This document shows, in pieces, positions 1 through 11,991 of a stretch of DNA of 64,000 nt. The stretch comes from Gremmenia infestans (Eukaryota > Ascomycota > Leotiomycetes > Helotiales > Hamatocanthoscyphaceae): positions 62,001 to 126,000 of the forward strand of contig JAFEVB010000006.1 in assembly GCA_032629725.1 (NCBI GenBank). The letters are read 5' to 3'. Both the position numbers and the translations under genes were made by a program. The notes below the pieces were generated by a model, which was not told where the DNA came from, ran no database searches, and saw only the letters and a program-made list of their open reading frames with translations. The first letter of the stretch is position 1. Each line of letters begins with the position of its first letter.

Positions 1-2480
1 TAGTAATAGTAAATAAGAAAGATTATAAACTATAGTAGAAGATTATATTATAGTAGAGAAAAGAAATAGCTCTAGTTATAAAAGAGAAAACTATTTATAT
101 TAGAATATAAGTAATCTATATTATAAACTATATTATAAACTATATTATATATTCTAACCTTTCTAGTTATATAATTTAATATAGCTTAGTTAATAAAAAG
201 ATATTACCTTTTTATATCTATAATACTATTTAAAAATACTAAGTATTATTAATTAGAATACCTAGAATTAAGTCTATACTATATAGTAGAGAAGTGATTA
301 TATATTAATATCTATAATACTAATAGTTATAAATAGTTTTATTAAATATAGTATTATAGTATTATATTTGCTTATAGATTTATATTACTATTAAGTCTAT
401 AGCTACTATTATTTCCGTATTTATAGTTATTTTATTAGTTATTTAATAGTTTTTATTATAATAATAATAAATAAAATCTTCTCTTTTAGTATTATATTAT
501 CTCTTTTTAATATTTATAAAACTAGTAGTATTAGATATAGCTTTAATAATATGCTCTTTAGTAGATAGTTTCTAATAAATTATATTATTAATACTTTATA
601 TAGAATTTAGATTTAGGATTATATTTATACTTTTATTAATACTTTTTCTTTTATTAATTTTCGCTATAGCTAATATAGGCGTCTATAGTATTAATAAATA
701 ACTTTTACTTACTTTATTAATTATTAAATATATATTATAAATAGTATTAGCTAGATTATACTTTAAGAAAAATATTCTACTTTTTTTTAACTATTCTATT
801 ATTAGTTCTAGAGTCTATTCTAGTAGTTTATCTATTTTTTATAATACTTTAAGTTATCTTAAAACTTTATTTTACTTAAAAGCAGTTAGTATATAGATAC
901 TATTTTATTAAAGTATTCTTTTAAATACTATTAATACTAAGGGATATACGATTTTAAATACTATTATACTCTATTTATTAAAATTATATTTATAGTTTTT
1001 CTATAGTATTTTATTAGAGTATGTTCTAATTATTTATATTATTAACTTATAGACTATATATTTTATAACTTTCTTTTTTATCTAGTTCTCTTTTAAGTTA
1101 AAGTTAATAAATTTATATTTTTATATCTATAGATCTATATAACCTTAGAATTCTAGTAGACATTCTATTATATTATCTCTTAAGTTATTATTATTAAATT
1201 CTTCTTTATACTATAAAGTATTAAATAATATCTGCTACTTTTAGATTATCTTCTTTTTTTAATCTATTATTATTAGATCTAGATTTAGATATATCCCTAG
1301 TATATTTACACGTTTGCTTTATTCTAACTATACTATTTTTATTAGTATTTTAAAGTTATTTTAGTTCTAATAGCTTTATAGAATTTATCTTAATTTTAAT
1401 ATATTTATATATAGTTTTAATACTTATATTATCTTATTTAGTATACTTCTTAGTATACACTTTAGGTAATTTATAAGCTTTAGTTATTTTATATAATAGA
1501 TATAAGCTTTAGAACCTCTCTATATACCTAGAAGCTCTTAGATAGAATTTTAAGATATCTATTAGATTTATAGAACCTTTTTATATATCTAGCATATCCT
1601 TTAGATCTTATTATTACTATCTTTTAGTATAGGAAAACTAGTAGTAGAACCTTTCTATATATATAACTACTATCTTCTTTATCTTTTTTTTAAAACCTTA
1701 CTACTTTATAATTAACTATAAAGTTAATTACTAATTAGTATTAGTATTATAGATTTTAATATATAATTATTTCTTCTATACTATATAGTAGACTTAATTC
1801 TAGTATTCTAGTTAATATTACTTAGTATTTATAGTAGTATTATATATATAAAAAGGTAATATCTCTTTACTAACTAAGCTATATAAGATTATATAACTAG
1901 AAAGGTCGAGATACTAGACTATTATTCTAATATATACTATTTTCTAATAATTTTAATTACTTAATCTATACTATTTCTATAGATCTATACACTTTTATTT
2001 TTACTACTAAAAACTCGCATATCTACTACTACTAGTAGAAGCTTATAACTATATATAGATTCTAAGATATTAGTATATTAGTATATAACTATAATAAGTG
2101 CTTATATGTTTTCTTAGGATATATATATTATATAAACTATATAATCTTAGCTCTTATAACTAAGTAGTATTAAGACTATTTACTTTATTATTAAGATCTT
2201 AGCAAGAACCTCTATTATATCTATATATATAATAAAAAAAAACTATAGATTACTAGACTAGATAAGTGTACTTTATAGATAGGTAGGATTATATAATATT
2301 TGTAATATATATATTCTAACTTTTCTAGCTTATTATTACCCTCTTTAATATTATATCTAGGGTTCTATTACTAGTAGATAATAGTATGGCGCTATGCTAG
2401 AGCTTTTTCTAAGTATAGTAGAGCGAGCTACTAGTAGAAACTGAAAAGTGTATAGATCAAGTAATAAAGCATTAAATAAT
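1..2480. repeat. AT-rich, RIP-like degenerate repeat block
   Basis: About 2.5 kb made almost entirely of A and T, dense in TA dinucleotides and stop codons in every frame, with no reading frame of useful length. GC content rises sharply from about 2480, where ordinary sequence starts. Such composition in a filamentous ascomycete is the usual result of repeat-induced point mutation acting on a transposon. I could not recognise the ancestral element: no LTR pair, terminal inverted repeat or conserved polymerase motif is visible, and the left edge is cut by the window. Confidence 0.75.
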
Positions 2481-2667
2481 ATGGATTAAGTAATTAAAAT
2501 TTAAAACAGTATGGTTTTAGTAAATAACCGAAGAAACAATGCCTAGTACCGGACTCCATTCCATTTATGAGACGCTCTTTCTTTAAAGTTTTATGCCGTG
2601 AGGCTCTTTGGACTAAAGTGTTTCGAAAACACTAAAGCCAGCTCTTTGCGATTCTGCGATACTCAAG

Positions 2668-4480
2668 ATGCCTTCCTTAGACCAAAAGTCAAATGACCAT
2701 GAGAAAGCTTCCAACGCCGAGCACGAGATCGCTGTACTTGGCACTTCACTGCCTCCAACTGACCCAGCAGCAGTAAAGAGACTCCTCCGAAAATGCGATC
2801 TCCACGTCGTTCCACTTTTATTCTTGCTTTTTCTCGTGGCTTCCTAGACCGTACCAATATTGGATATGCACGGATCTAAGGCCTTGAAGACTCTCTCGGC
2901 ATGAAAAGCAACGACTATAATGTTGCACTTTTCGTATTTTTCATTCCGTACATCTTACTGGAAGTTCCCAGCAATATCATCATCAAACGTATTGCTCCAA
3001 GCACTTGGCTGTCAGGAATCATGTTCGTCTGGGGTGATCAGAGCCTCAATGAGCTGTTCAAAATTTGGTGCTGATAACGTGCAGGTATTGCAACGATATG
3101 CCAGGGACTAGTGACAAATTTCGCCGGCTTGGTTGCAGGCCGATTCCTTGTCGGATTATTCGAAGCAGGACTCTTTCCAGGTAACACTTTCATTCTTAGA
3201 TTCTTTCCGTGGTATTGGAATTGAGCTTGCAGTCTGTATATATCTTATATCCATGTACTACGAGCGCTACCAGTTGCAATGGAGACTCACCATGTTCTTC
3301 TCTGCTAGCATTATAGCTGGAGGCTTGGGTGGCGTAAGTGCATCTCCCGGTAGACTTTCAACCTTTACTCAAGCGTGAAACAGCTTCTGGCCTACGGCAT
3401 TGCAAACATGGGTGATATTGCGGGATACGAAGCCTGGCGCTGGATCTTCATCATCGAGGGACTAGCTACTGCTGTTATCGGTGGTCTTTCCAAATTCTGG
3501 ATTGTTGACTGCCCCAAGACAGCAAAGCTCCTTACAAATGAAGAGCGTGCACTGCTTGTCCAACGGCTTTCCTTGGATTATGGCTTAGCCCAGATGGACA
3601 GACATGATAAGCGCGCTGCAAGACGAGTCTTCCTGGACTGGAAGATCTACTGCGGAACTCTGTGAGTATCGTTCTCCTCCTCCGATAAGTTACATAGGCG
3701 TAACATTAATGTGTTTAGGATGTACATAGGTGTTGTGACCACGGGATACTCAACAAGTTTCTTCATCCCTACGATCTTGAAGGTAAGAACATCGTGTTCT
3801 GTTTCCTACCTTTTACTGATAGCTGCATCAGCAAATGGGCTACACCTCAGCGATGTCTCAGATCCTTACTATTCCGATATTCGCCTGTGCCACCATCGTC
3901 GCTATCGGAACTGCTTTCGCCACCGACAAGCTCCGTCACCGTTTCTCGTTCATTATCTTAGGTGTTGTAGTCGGTTCAACCGGATACGCTATGATGCTTA
4001 ACATGGGCTCCGTGTCAGTCGGTGTTCGATATCTAGCCTGTTTTCTTATCACCACTGGTGGCTACATCTCGCAACCCATTACACTGGCATGGCTTTCTAA
4101 CCAGGTATATACTTGCACTTAACCCAGCTTTTCGGCCATCTCAAATACCACCAATACTGAACTGACTCCCCCGTAGATGGGCGGCCATTACAAGCGCTCC
4201 ATGGCAGTAGCGATCCAGATCGGAGTCGGAGACTGTGGCGGTATCGTAGCGAGTAACATTTTCCTTGGCACGGAGGCACCGACCTATAAAACTGGATTTG
4301 GATCCGCTCTGACTTTCCTAATAGTTCTTTGCGGTGGTATGGCGATTGTCATGTTCTTTGGCCTCAAGGCCGAGAACAACAAGCGGGACTGGGGGAGGGC
4401 ATGATTGTAGGTACGCGGAGGAGTTTGTTGATCTGGGCAATATGGGTGATGATCACCCTGACTTGAGATTCACTACCTAG
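2668..4480 (+). pseudogene. decayed MFS permease, Dal5/Tna1-like anion:cation symporter family
   Basis: The conceptual protein resembles fungal allantoate/nicotinate permeases: an N-terminal stretch leading to FLDRTNIG, then FIPYILLEVPSNIIIKR, LVGLFEAGLFPG, ISMYYERY, and a C-terminal half with GVVTTGYSTSFFIPTILK and GHYKRSMAVA. Good introns remain (for example 3034-3084, with a CTGAT branch site, and those after 3184, 3330, 3662, 3783 and 4104). Three lesions interrupt it: a one-base frameshift near 2836-2845 that brings a TAG at 2845, an in-frame TAA at 2877-2879 where CAA (Gln) is expected, and a frameshift in a G run near 4391 after which the C-terminal tail continues in another frame to the TAG at 4478. 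The splice sites are well kept, so loss of function looks recent. An assembly error could explain one lesion, hardly all three. Confidence 0.75.
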
Positions 4481-6412
4481 AGAGAGAGTGACACACCAGA
4501 GCCAGAAAAGACGCGTCTGTAGTGATCCAGGAGCGTGTCCTTCTACTGTGGGTGTGGAACTATGCGATAGATGACTATTAGAATCTTCTTTGATATACTA
4601 TTCGCTTGTATGTTTGTTCTGCATAGAACCATGGACTAGCTCAGAAACCACCTTTCGCTTCTTGGCCTAAACTCAGAGACCCCGTTGCATCTTTCGCGTT
4701 ATAACGCGAGACTTGGAAAATTCGAAGACCCGATTCTCATCCTCTTCCTGCATTTCACCAAATAAGTTTTGAAGCCTTGGACAGGGGTTAACGCAGCCAA
4801 GGTAGTGTGGCACTTAACGCTTACTGTATCTTTTCCACAGCCGATCAAAACTGAAAAGAATCTTATACAATAGCCATACATCAGCTCAGCAAATAACAAG
4901 CAGAGTACAACTGCTACTTCCACACCGAAATAAACATATGACAGGCCTAGAGCATGAAGAGTATTCATTCCTCACCCACTAAGCGAGATTCTGCTCATGA
5001 AATGGTTTAGTCCATCTCATATATACAAGCCTCTCAAAGTCTTCCAAGTCGCCTCAAAAGGCAATCCTTCCTTCTATATTCTCCCCAAAAGCATGGCTAT
5101 TCCACTGCGTATCCCACCTGCGGCTCCAATCACACCTGCCTATGATACACAAACTCCTCCGCGGTCGGAGCTGGGACCCCGAGGAAGATGCCGAGCTTTA
5201 GGATTGTTTTTCTCGAATAGAAGGGGTGTCATGGACTTGATAGGGCTATTGCATCCTCAATTATTAGCAGCAAACTATGACTTAACTTACGCGGTTATAT
5301 GTAGTATAGTATATAGTATAAGCCCCTGCCGTGAGAAAGAGAGGGAGAGAGAGACTATTGGGCAGGACTAGACTTACTTCCCACAAGTCCTACAAAAGAA
5401 TCACGAAACGGGGGTTCCGCTTCGGGTATAGAAGTCTTTGTATTCACTGAGATTCTTCTCCCCACTAATAGATACTTTCTCGCTTTCAATAACACGTTTA
5501 ACTCCATATACTAGCGGTCATACATATCTTATCAGCAAAGTGTTTTTGTTCCATTCCGTTCCGTCAGATCACAAACAAACAAATACTAAAAGAAGATATA
5601 TCCTGATTGATCATTGGGGAGATATAATGTAAAGTGCCTGAGCCAGCCGTCTTTCTGCCGTTCTGACGATGGCATATAGAACTGCGGGGTGCAGAGAAGA
5701 GATCGGTGTCGTTGACTGTCACTCTAATAATTTTGCAGTCACACGTTTCTTCCATTTTCTTCGCGATGCGATGACGATCGGAACTTTTCTAGATATGATT
5801 ATGATTACTGAAAGTTCAACTTCTAATCAAGGGGGGAAATCACGGTTAATCACCCGGGGGGAAACGGATCTTGTTAGAGGAAATGATCAAAGCCGATGGT
5901 TAGTGTCGGTTTTTCGGATGTAAAATTAGGACTTCTGGAATCTTTTCTGTTCGCGATTCTTTTTAGGAAGGGAAGGCCGCTTATAGTGTGAGCGTTCATC
6001 AATCTTTTATATATGACAGCTGAGGTATAGGAAAAACCCGCTCTTGCTCAATGGTTGCTGATTTTGATTGCTTGCTGGGGGCGGGGTGGGGGCAGAGCGA
6101 GCTAGCGATCCTCTCATAAGATGAAACACACTTCCTTCTTTTGATAGATGGAATGTGCAGACTGAGGTTTATATCATAGATGGAATAAATACTTTCAAAT
6201 TGTTATCAGCTAATATTTTCTTTTTTCGCGGAAAAGAGCATCTTGCTCATGGCAAGTAGCCGAGGGGATTGAGTAATGATATATGATCCTCATAAAGCAA
6301 GAAGGACAATCGAATAATTGGTCAGGTTGATTGACCCAAAATTTTACGATAGAAGCCTGCTGCGTGATCCTCATGGCTTGATGACAATAAGAGAAAGTCA
6401 GTAAATGAGTAA
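4481..6412. other. intergenic, no gene seen
   Basis: Nearly 2 kb between the decayed permease and the 3' end of the next transporter gene. Open frames here are short, overlap one another on both strands and show no family resemblance or convincing splice structure. There is a GA-rich simple tract near 5335-5355 and short runs of G near 5831-5862 and 6076-6093. I see no RNA gene. Confidence 0.6.
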
Positions 6413-8710
6413 CTATTCTCCAACCTCTCGATCTTCATCCCAATGAACGAATTGGGTTACACGCCATTTCCACGTAGCATGTCTGATCCGCTTGCCCCAG
6501 ATATAGAGCGGTATCCAAAAAATCAAAATGCAGGCAGAGATACCAGCCATTGCGCCATAAGCATTCAGGTAACCAGACTGCTCGATCCAGGGGTTCGTGT
6601 AAAAAGAAAGGAGGAAACCAAATGCAGCTATATGAACGTAAGCCATATTTCCATAGGAAGCAACTCGGTGCTGGAGCACTTACATTTGAATCCCATCGTA
6701 GTCAGCGTAACCTCACCAGCAATAGGTCGATAACCATCAATGACATACACAAGCGCAACATTCGTAGCTTGCACGATTGAGAAGTTGAGCAGCCCAAGCC
6801 CGATTGTCGGACACATCCAATGCAGATTATATTGGATGCCGACCCCGTACAGGATCAGGGCTAGCGGTGTGGTGATGAGACTAATCATGATTGCCGGCAA
6901 CCTCATCTCGGGCTCCCTAACGCCTCCGTTTCTCCTGGTGAAGAAATCTGCGACTATGTCACTCAAATGACCACCGGCTAGGATACCGATCGCGGCACCG
7001 ATTATTGCGGCAAAGAAGCAGAGACCCGTTTGGTATGGTTTGAATTGGTACGCTGTTGCGTAGGCACTGGCAACGTTGGAAGTTACGGCGACGATGAAGC
7101 CGATGGTCACAGATTGGACGAGGGCACACCATAGGATTGGTGGGAGGAGGATCAGTGCGAACGGTCGGATGAATAGCTTCCAGAAGCTTTCTTCGGTGTA
7201 TGTGCCCGAGAAGATTTTGAGCCTCTGTGCGTAACTTTTCTTCTTTGGAATGGAGCCTGGGGAGGCCTCAATGTGAGCTGTGGTGTTGAATTTTTCGTCT
7301 GATGATGTATCGACAGGTTGGCCAGCAGCTTGGTCCTCAACGGCAGTGGTTGGATGCCCGTGAGGATAGAGCTCAATATTTCGTTTGTAACTTGTTTCTG
7401 GGAATGTCAAGTATGCGAGGAGTAGTGTGGCTCCGACCAGGGCTATGGCAACGTAGTAAATAAATCTCCACTGTAATCATCAGTATTTCAATGCTTTGCC
7501 TCCAACTTGCTCTGAAAGAACAGCCCAGACAGAAGTCGAATATCCTTACATGGTGCTTGATTGTAATTAACCTAGCCACGATTAGTCAGAGGGCACCACA
7601 AGGTTTCAGAGACATAAAGATGGCACTATTTACCCAGCAATTATGATTCCACCAGACACTCCTATCAACCTCGGAGTCAGCATTGCCTAGTTGGTAAGTT
7701 TGCGGCTTGGAAGAACGTTCTATGGACGTTGGGAAAGTGGATCATGAATAGTCAAGAGTTGTCAACTTCTGATGCCACTTCTAACACGTCTCAAGTAGGA
7801 GGTACTTCTTTAGATGTAGAGGGTTACTAACCGGAGACCAAAGATGCACTGTAAAGGGCCATGATCGCACCACGCTCGTGTAGAAAGAATATATCAGCGA
7901 TTGACAGGGGAGCCACTTTGATCAATCAGTACAACCCAAGTACCTCCTTAGGACAACATACTAGTTTCAGCAGCACCAGCACCAAAGCCGAGCAGAATCC
8001 TAGCAGCCAAGAAACTACCATACGAATGTGTGCATGCCGCCCAAATAGCACAGATCAAGTAAATGGAATAGCTGATCAGATATATTGGGCGTCTTCCATA
8101 CTTGTTGACAAGCGGCATCCAGATCATATTGCCAGTGCCCTGGAGGAGGGATGTCGACGTGAAAAAGTAGGCAACTTTCGAGATAGCCGCGATCAAACCA
8201 ATCTGCTTCCAATCTGGAAAGAAATCTTGAGCCGTCTGGACCACTTTACTTGTAGTTAGCTTCGATATTTTTCCATCGGACAAGAATTTATAAAATAGCT
8301 CGCAGAGGTCAAATTAGTCCCTTCAAGTGCTCAGAACGGCCCTCATCTTTCAGAACACATGGGATCGTAACAAGGCTGAGCGCTTCACTTACTAGCAATA
8401 GTTGGCCCGGCTGCCAGAAAGTTGCACATGAACATTGCTAGACATATTATAAAAGCCGTGTAATACTTGAAACCCTGACTCCTAAAATTCCGTTAGATGG
8501 GATCTAAAATGATGGGGTACTAACTCACCAATTGAGGGGATCATTTGGATCATTTGAAGGGGTTGGGACGAGTATGATTTCGTTTGTATGCTCATGCCTG
8601 TGCCGAACTGTACCCAATGTCTCAACCCTTTTGGCAGCAGCGGACTTGTAGCTTTCGGCATGCTCTAAATTAGCGGCCGGTGCCGTTGGTTCTGCTGCTG
8701 TAGCCATCAT
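6413..8710 (-). CDS. MFS transporter, DHA1-like (12 TM)
   Basis: Predicted 562-residue membrane transporter. Exons 8529-8710, 8393-8481, 7962-8243, 7832-7915, 7634-7661, 7550-7571, 6684-7470 and 6413-6627 keep one frame throughout. Family marks: NDPLNW followed by FKYYTAFIICLAMF at the first helix, the motif-A region WMPLVNKYGRRPIYL, AARILLGFGAGAAE, ADIFFLHERGAIMALY, IKHHWRFIYYV and the FPETSYKR end of the first half; then a long hydrophilic central loop and the second half with GGHLSDIVADFFTRRN and DGYRPIAGEV. Two adjacent ATGs (8710 and 8707) could start it. Two exons are only 28 and 22 bases long. It is transcribed divergently from the FAD oxidoreductase at 9452 over a 741-base shared promoter, so uptake or export of the same compound is likely. 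The substrate is unknown. Confidence 0.88.
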
Positions 8711-9451
8711 TCGACGTCTCTTTGAAGTGCAAAAATCGGGTAAGAAGACCTCAAGTGCAGATATATATTCGCTACCCCAGTAGAGACTAGGGAGAGTACC
8801 CCAATGAATGTGGGTCCGGTGAGCAGCAGGAGGCTTGCGTCTTACTTCCGGCGCCCTTACTTCCCTTGTAATCAACTAGTGAAGGCGTTGTAGAAATCCG
8901 GGGGCGGGAGCCCCATGCAATGTGGCCCACATCCCGAGATTTACCTCGATCCATCACATCTCAGATTCTCAGCTCGAGATGTCTGAACTGTTCATGCGAA
9001 TAGCAAAAAGAGCTAACTACTTCAGGACGACAGGGCGTTGTATTTGCGACTTGCCATGGATCGAAAAACAAAGGCCCCTCCCGGCAATATAGCATGAAGT
9101 CCGGGAGGTGAAAATGGCAGGGGTAAAGGGGGGATCGTAAAGAAATGACCACTCGGAAATAAGACAAGTTGAGTTCTGACATCCGGTAAAGCCCCTCGCT
9201 TGGGCTGAATCACCCATGGTATAGCATCACGTGCACGGCATATGCTCTAATGCGTCCGTGTCTTTCGGGTGCGCCCTATGCGCTTTCCTTCCGAAACGTT
9301 GAAGAAGCAAGATGCCTCTGTGTTTCGTGAATCTCCACATAAGTCGCTTGCTAAGTTGCAATTATCTCCTCGTACTCGTAGACATCTTTCCCGGATATCT
9401 CGGATTCAGTTGACAGTCCCTGCTTGTGCTCGTTATATTGCTATTTGCATC
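8711..9451. promoter_or_regulatory. divergent promoter, MFS transporter / FAD oxidoreductase
   Basis: The 741-base region separates the starts of two oppositely transcribed cluster genes and must hold both promoters. It contains an AT-rich stretch near 8758-8768 on the transporter side and a TCCCGAGAT at about 8933 that recurs in reverse upstream of the SDR gene at about 11686. That match is too short to be significant alone. An upstream open frame runs into the oxidoreductase from 9269; I prefer the ATG at 9452 because family similarity begins just after it. Confidence 0.4.
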
Positions 9452-11483
9452 ATGGTCTCAGCGTCGAGTGTCGTATGGCGAGAATCGCCGGAATATGAAG
9501 AGGCTCGGATTGGACGTATTTTTAATAATAGACGGCTTGAACGGTACCCTCGTGGCGTTATACAACCGACCACGGCGGAAGAAGTGGCAGATGCTGTGAA
9601 GCTGGCAAATCAATTGGGATTGAGAGTGTCAGTTCGCTCAGGAGGTCACAGCTGGGCAGCATGGAGTGTGAGAGACGACGCGTTGCTTATTGATTTGGGA
9701 GAATTCAAGTGTCTTGAACTGAATGAAGCGCCTGGGATATTGAAAGCTTCGCCAAGTACTACGGGTCGTGTGCTAAATGAGTATTTGGCTAAAAGGGGAA
9801 AGATGTTTGCAGGTAAGTTGTTACCTTGTCGTCTGCAAAAGATTATCTCTTGGATATTCAGAAGTGTCTACTCTCTAGATGTAGTTTGGAGTTCACTGCT
9901 CCGAAACTATTGTCTCTACTCCAATGGAATGATATACCAATCCATAAATGTATTACCAGGCAAGACTGACTTCGAGATCTTATAGGGGGGCACTGCCCGG
10001 ATGTCGGTTTGGGTATTGATCCTTCATAAGCATAAAATGAAATCATTAACAGTACGAAAGGTGGTTTCCTGCTTCAAGGTGGAATGGGCTGGAATTGCAA
10101 AGTATGTGTTCCTTTCCCGAGCGAATATATTTCTTGCCTATAGTAATACGTGAATCAGAATTGGGGATGGGCTTGCGAAAAAGTGCTGGCTGTTGAGGTA
10201 GTGACAGCGGATGGAGATATACTTTTATGTTCTAAAGACCAGAATTGCGATTTATTTTGGGCAGCAAGGGGAGCGGGACCCGGCACGTTGATTTCTTGTC
10301 TGGAAACACGTTTGCTTATACGAATTCTAGGCTTTCCCGCGATTGTCACTGCCTTTCATCTCGAAGTCCGAAACAGTTTTTCTAACGTTATGAAATCAAC
10401 TTTCATCTGGCCCTTGGAGCAATACAAAACTGTCCTAGATTGGACTATAGATGTAAGTACTGCCAGGTTGCATTACTTACCTCGGCACTAAGACGCCCTA
10501 GATAGCCCCAAGATGTGATGATTCAGTCGAAGTTGTCTGTCTCAGTCTTCGCCCCGATCCGATGAAGGAGCCAGTCATACTTGCTGGTTTTATTACCTTT
10601 CAAAACTCCAAGGACGACGCCATTGCCTCCCTAAAATTAGCCAACGAGACTTGTCCTCCAGGGGCAATCATGGCATCAATGTGTACGCCATCGAGTCTTT
10701 CCATTGAATACGGAGCTCAGAAATTAGCGAATCCCGAAGGGCATCGTTATACTAGCGACAATGCATATATCAGGAACGATACAGATGCTGCAGAAGTTCT
10801 CCGGGAGGCATTTACTACTTTACCTGAAGGAACGAAAACATTTGCGCTCTGGTACTCCATGGTAGGTCCAGAATCTCCCGCGATCACTGGGATATCCTTC
10901 GCATCTGCATAGTCTCATAATATTCTCCTCTGTTACCACTTTTTCCGCCTATCTTTCCTGGTGTAATTACCTACGCATTGAGTTTGTATCAAGTAGTAAT
11001 TTCTTCTCTATTATGTGGCAGTTCCTGTATTCCACGTAATTCAAGGGAAATTATGTGGAGTGATACTGTCAAGATACATTACAGATATTCCACTTACTTT
11101 ACTCGCAAAAGACTCTATGCTAACTCTTCGTTTATCTACAGAATCCATGCTCTCGCCGAGAACTTCCTGACATGGCATTATCCATGCAGTCAGACCACTA
11201 TTTTGCTCTGTACACAGTATGGGAAGATGAGAAGGATGATGAGAGGTGCACGTCTTGGGTGAAAAACGTCATGAAAGACGTGGAGCAGAATTCCGTGGGA
11301 GCATACCTTGGAGACTCGGACTTCCAGGTCCGGAGAACGAGATTTTGGGAGGACACTGAAGCGGAAAAGCTCATGCAGCTGAGGCAAAAATGGGACCCTC
11401 GAGGCACAGTCTGTGGATTTCTCGATCAAGGAGACAAATCCGGGGTCAATGGATTGGAAAACAAGCATGAGTGGCGCACCTAG
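9452..11483 (+). CDS. FAD-binding PCMH/BBE-type oxidoreductase
   Basis: Predicted 458-residue flavoprotein of the berberine-bridge-enzyme/6-hydroxynicotine-oxidase type (FAD_binding_4 plus BBE-like C-terminus). The FAD domain shows YPRGVIQPTTAEEVADAVK, the RSGGHSW motif that in this family carries the His often linked to FAD, GGHCPDVGLGG and GGMGWNCKNWGWACEKV, then LFWAARGAGP before GFPAIVTAFHLEV. The C-terminus reads WDPRGTVCGF. Exons 9452-9812, 9986-10012, 10061-10101, 10159-10282, 10331-10452, 10502-10861 and 11142-11483 keep frame. The fourth intron (10283-10330) begins with GC instead of GT; it is 48 bases and open, so it could instead be read as 16 extra residues. The last intron is unusually long (280 bases). 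No signal peptide is evident, unlike many secreted family members. It shares a promoter with the MFS gene. Confidence 0.87.
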
Positions 11484-11991
11484 AGATCTTTGTGTGGATG
11501 CCGAAAGAACAGCATGATCACTAGTCTGCTACCTTAGGACACGGATGTTTGTTGATCTTTTAGATTGCATATATTAGGATCTTGAAATGCCGAGTTTTGA
11601 TTACGTCGTGTAAAGCGGGCTCTTTCCCTTTGAGACCATCTCCTTTGCTAGTTTGTTTCTCATTCCTGATTACGCTTCACTGAATCTCGGGACCCCACCC
11701 CCGCATTTAAATATAGCCCCTGGTGTCCCGAGTGGGTGACCCCGCATTCACCATGTCCTGTTTCATGCCTACTAGACACAAAAAGCAGCCCTCCTTACCA
11801 TTGATTCTTAATATCCCACTCAGCCTAACATATTATAAAACAGTGCCGCCTTTGCTGTTTACCGGGATCCCAAACCCCTCTCATCAGCCACTTTAATCCC
11901 TAATATCAGACATACTAACGGCCCGGAAGCGGCAAAATCAGACGACCACTCGAGACTGTTATCTTGATTGATTTTTATTATATTTCCAAAT
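11484..11991. promoter_or_regulatory. upstream region of SDR gene
   Basis: The 508 bases between the tandem oxidoreductase and SDR genes should contain the terminator of the first and the promoter of the second. A TTTAAATA element lies near 11705-11712, flanked by C-rich tracts, and could act as a TATA-like core about 280 bases upstream of the ATG. A TCTCGGGA octamer is present at about 11686. No open frame of interest is present. Confidence 0.35.

Noticed and set aside
4997..5371. 124-codon open frame on the plus strand
   Set aside because: The end is encoded by a GA simple repeat and the rest shows no protein-like pattern or splice support.
7620..7720. acceptor near 7688 in the MFS gene adding AMLTPRLI
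   Set aside because: It breaks the phase with the preceding exon. The acceptor before GAGTGTC (7662) restores both frame and family sequence.
10862..10912. C-terminal extension of the FAD oxidoreductase after 10861
   Set aside because: The family continues at 11142 (NPCSRRELPDMALSMQS). The extension is the start of a 280-base intron.
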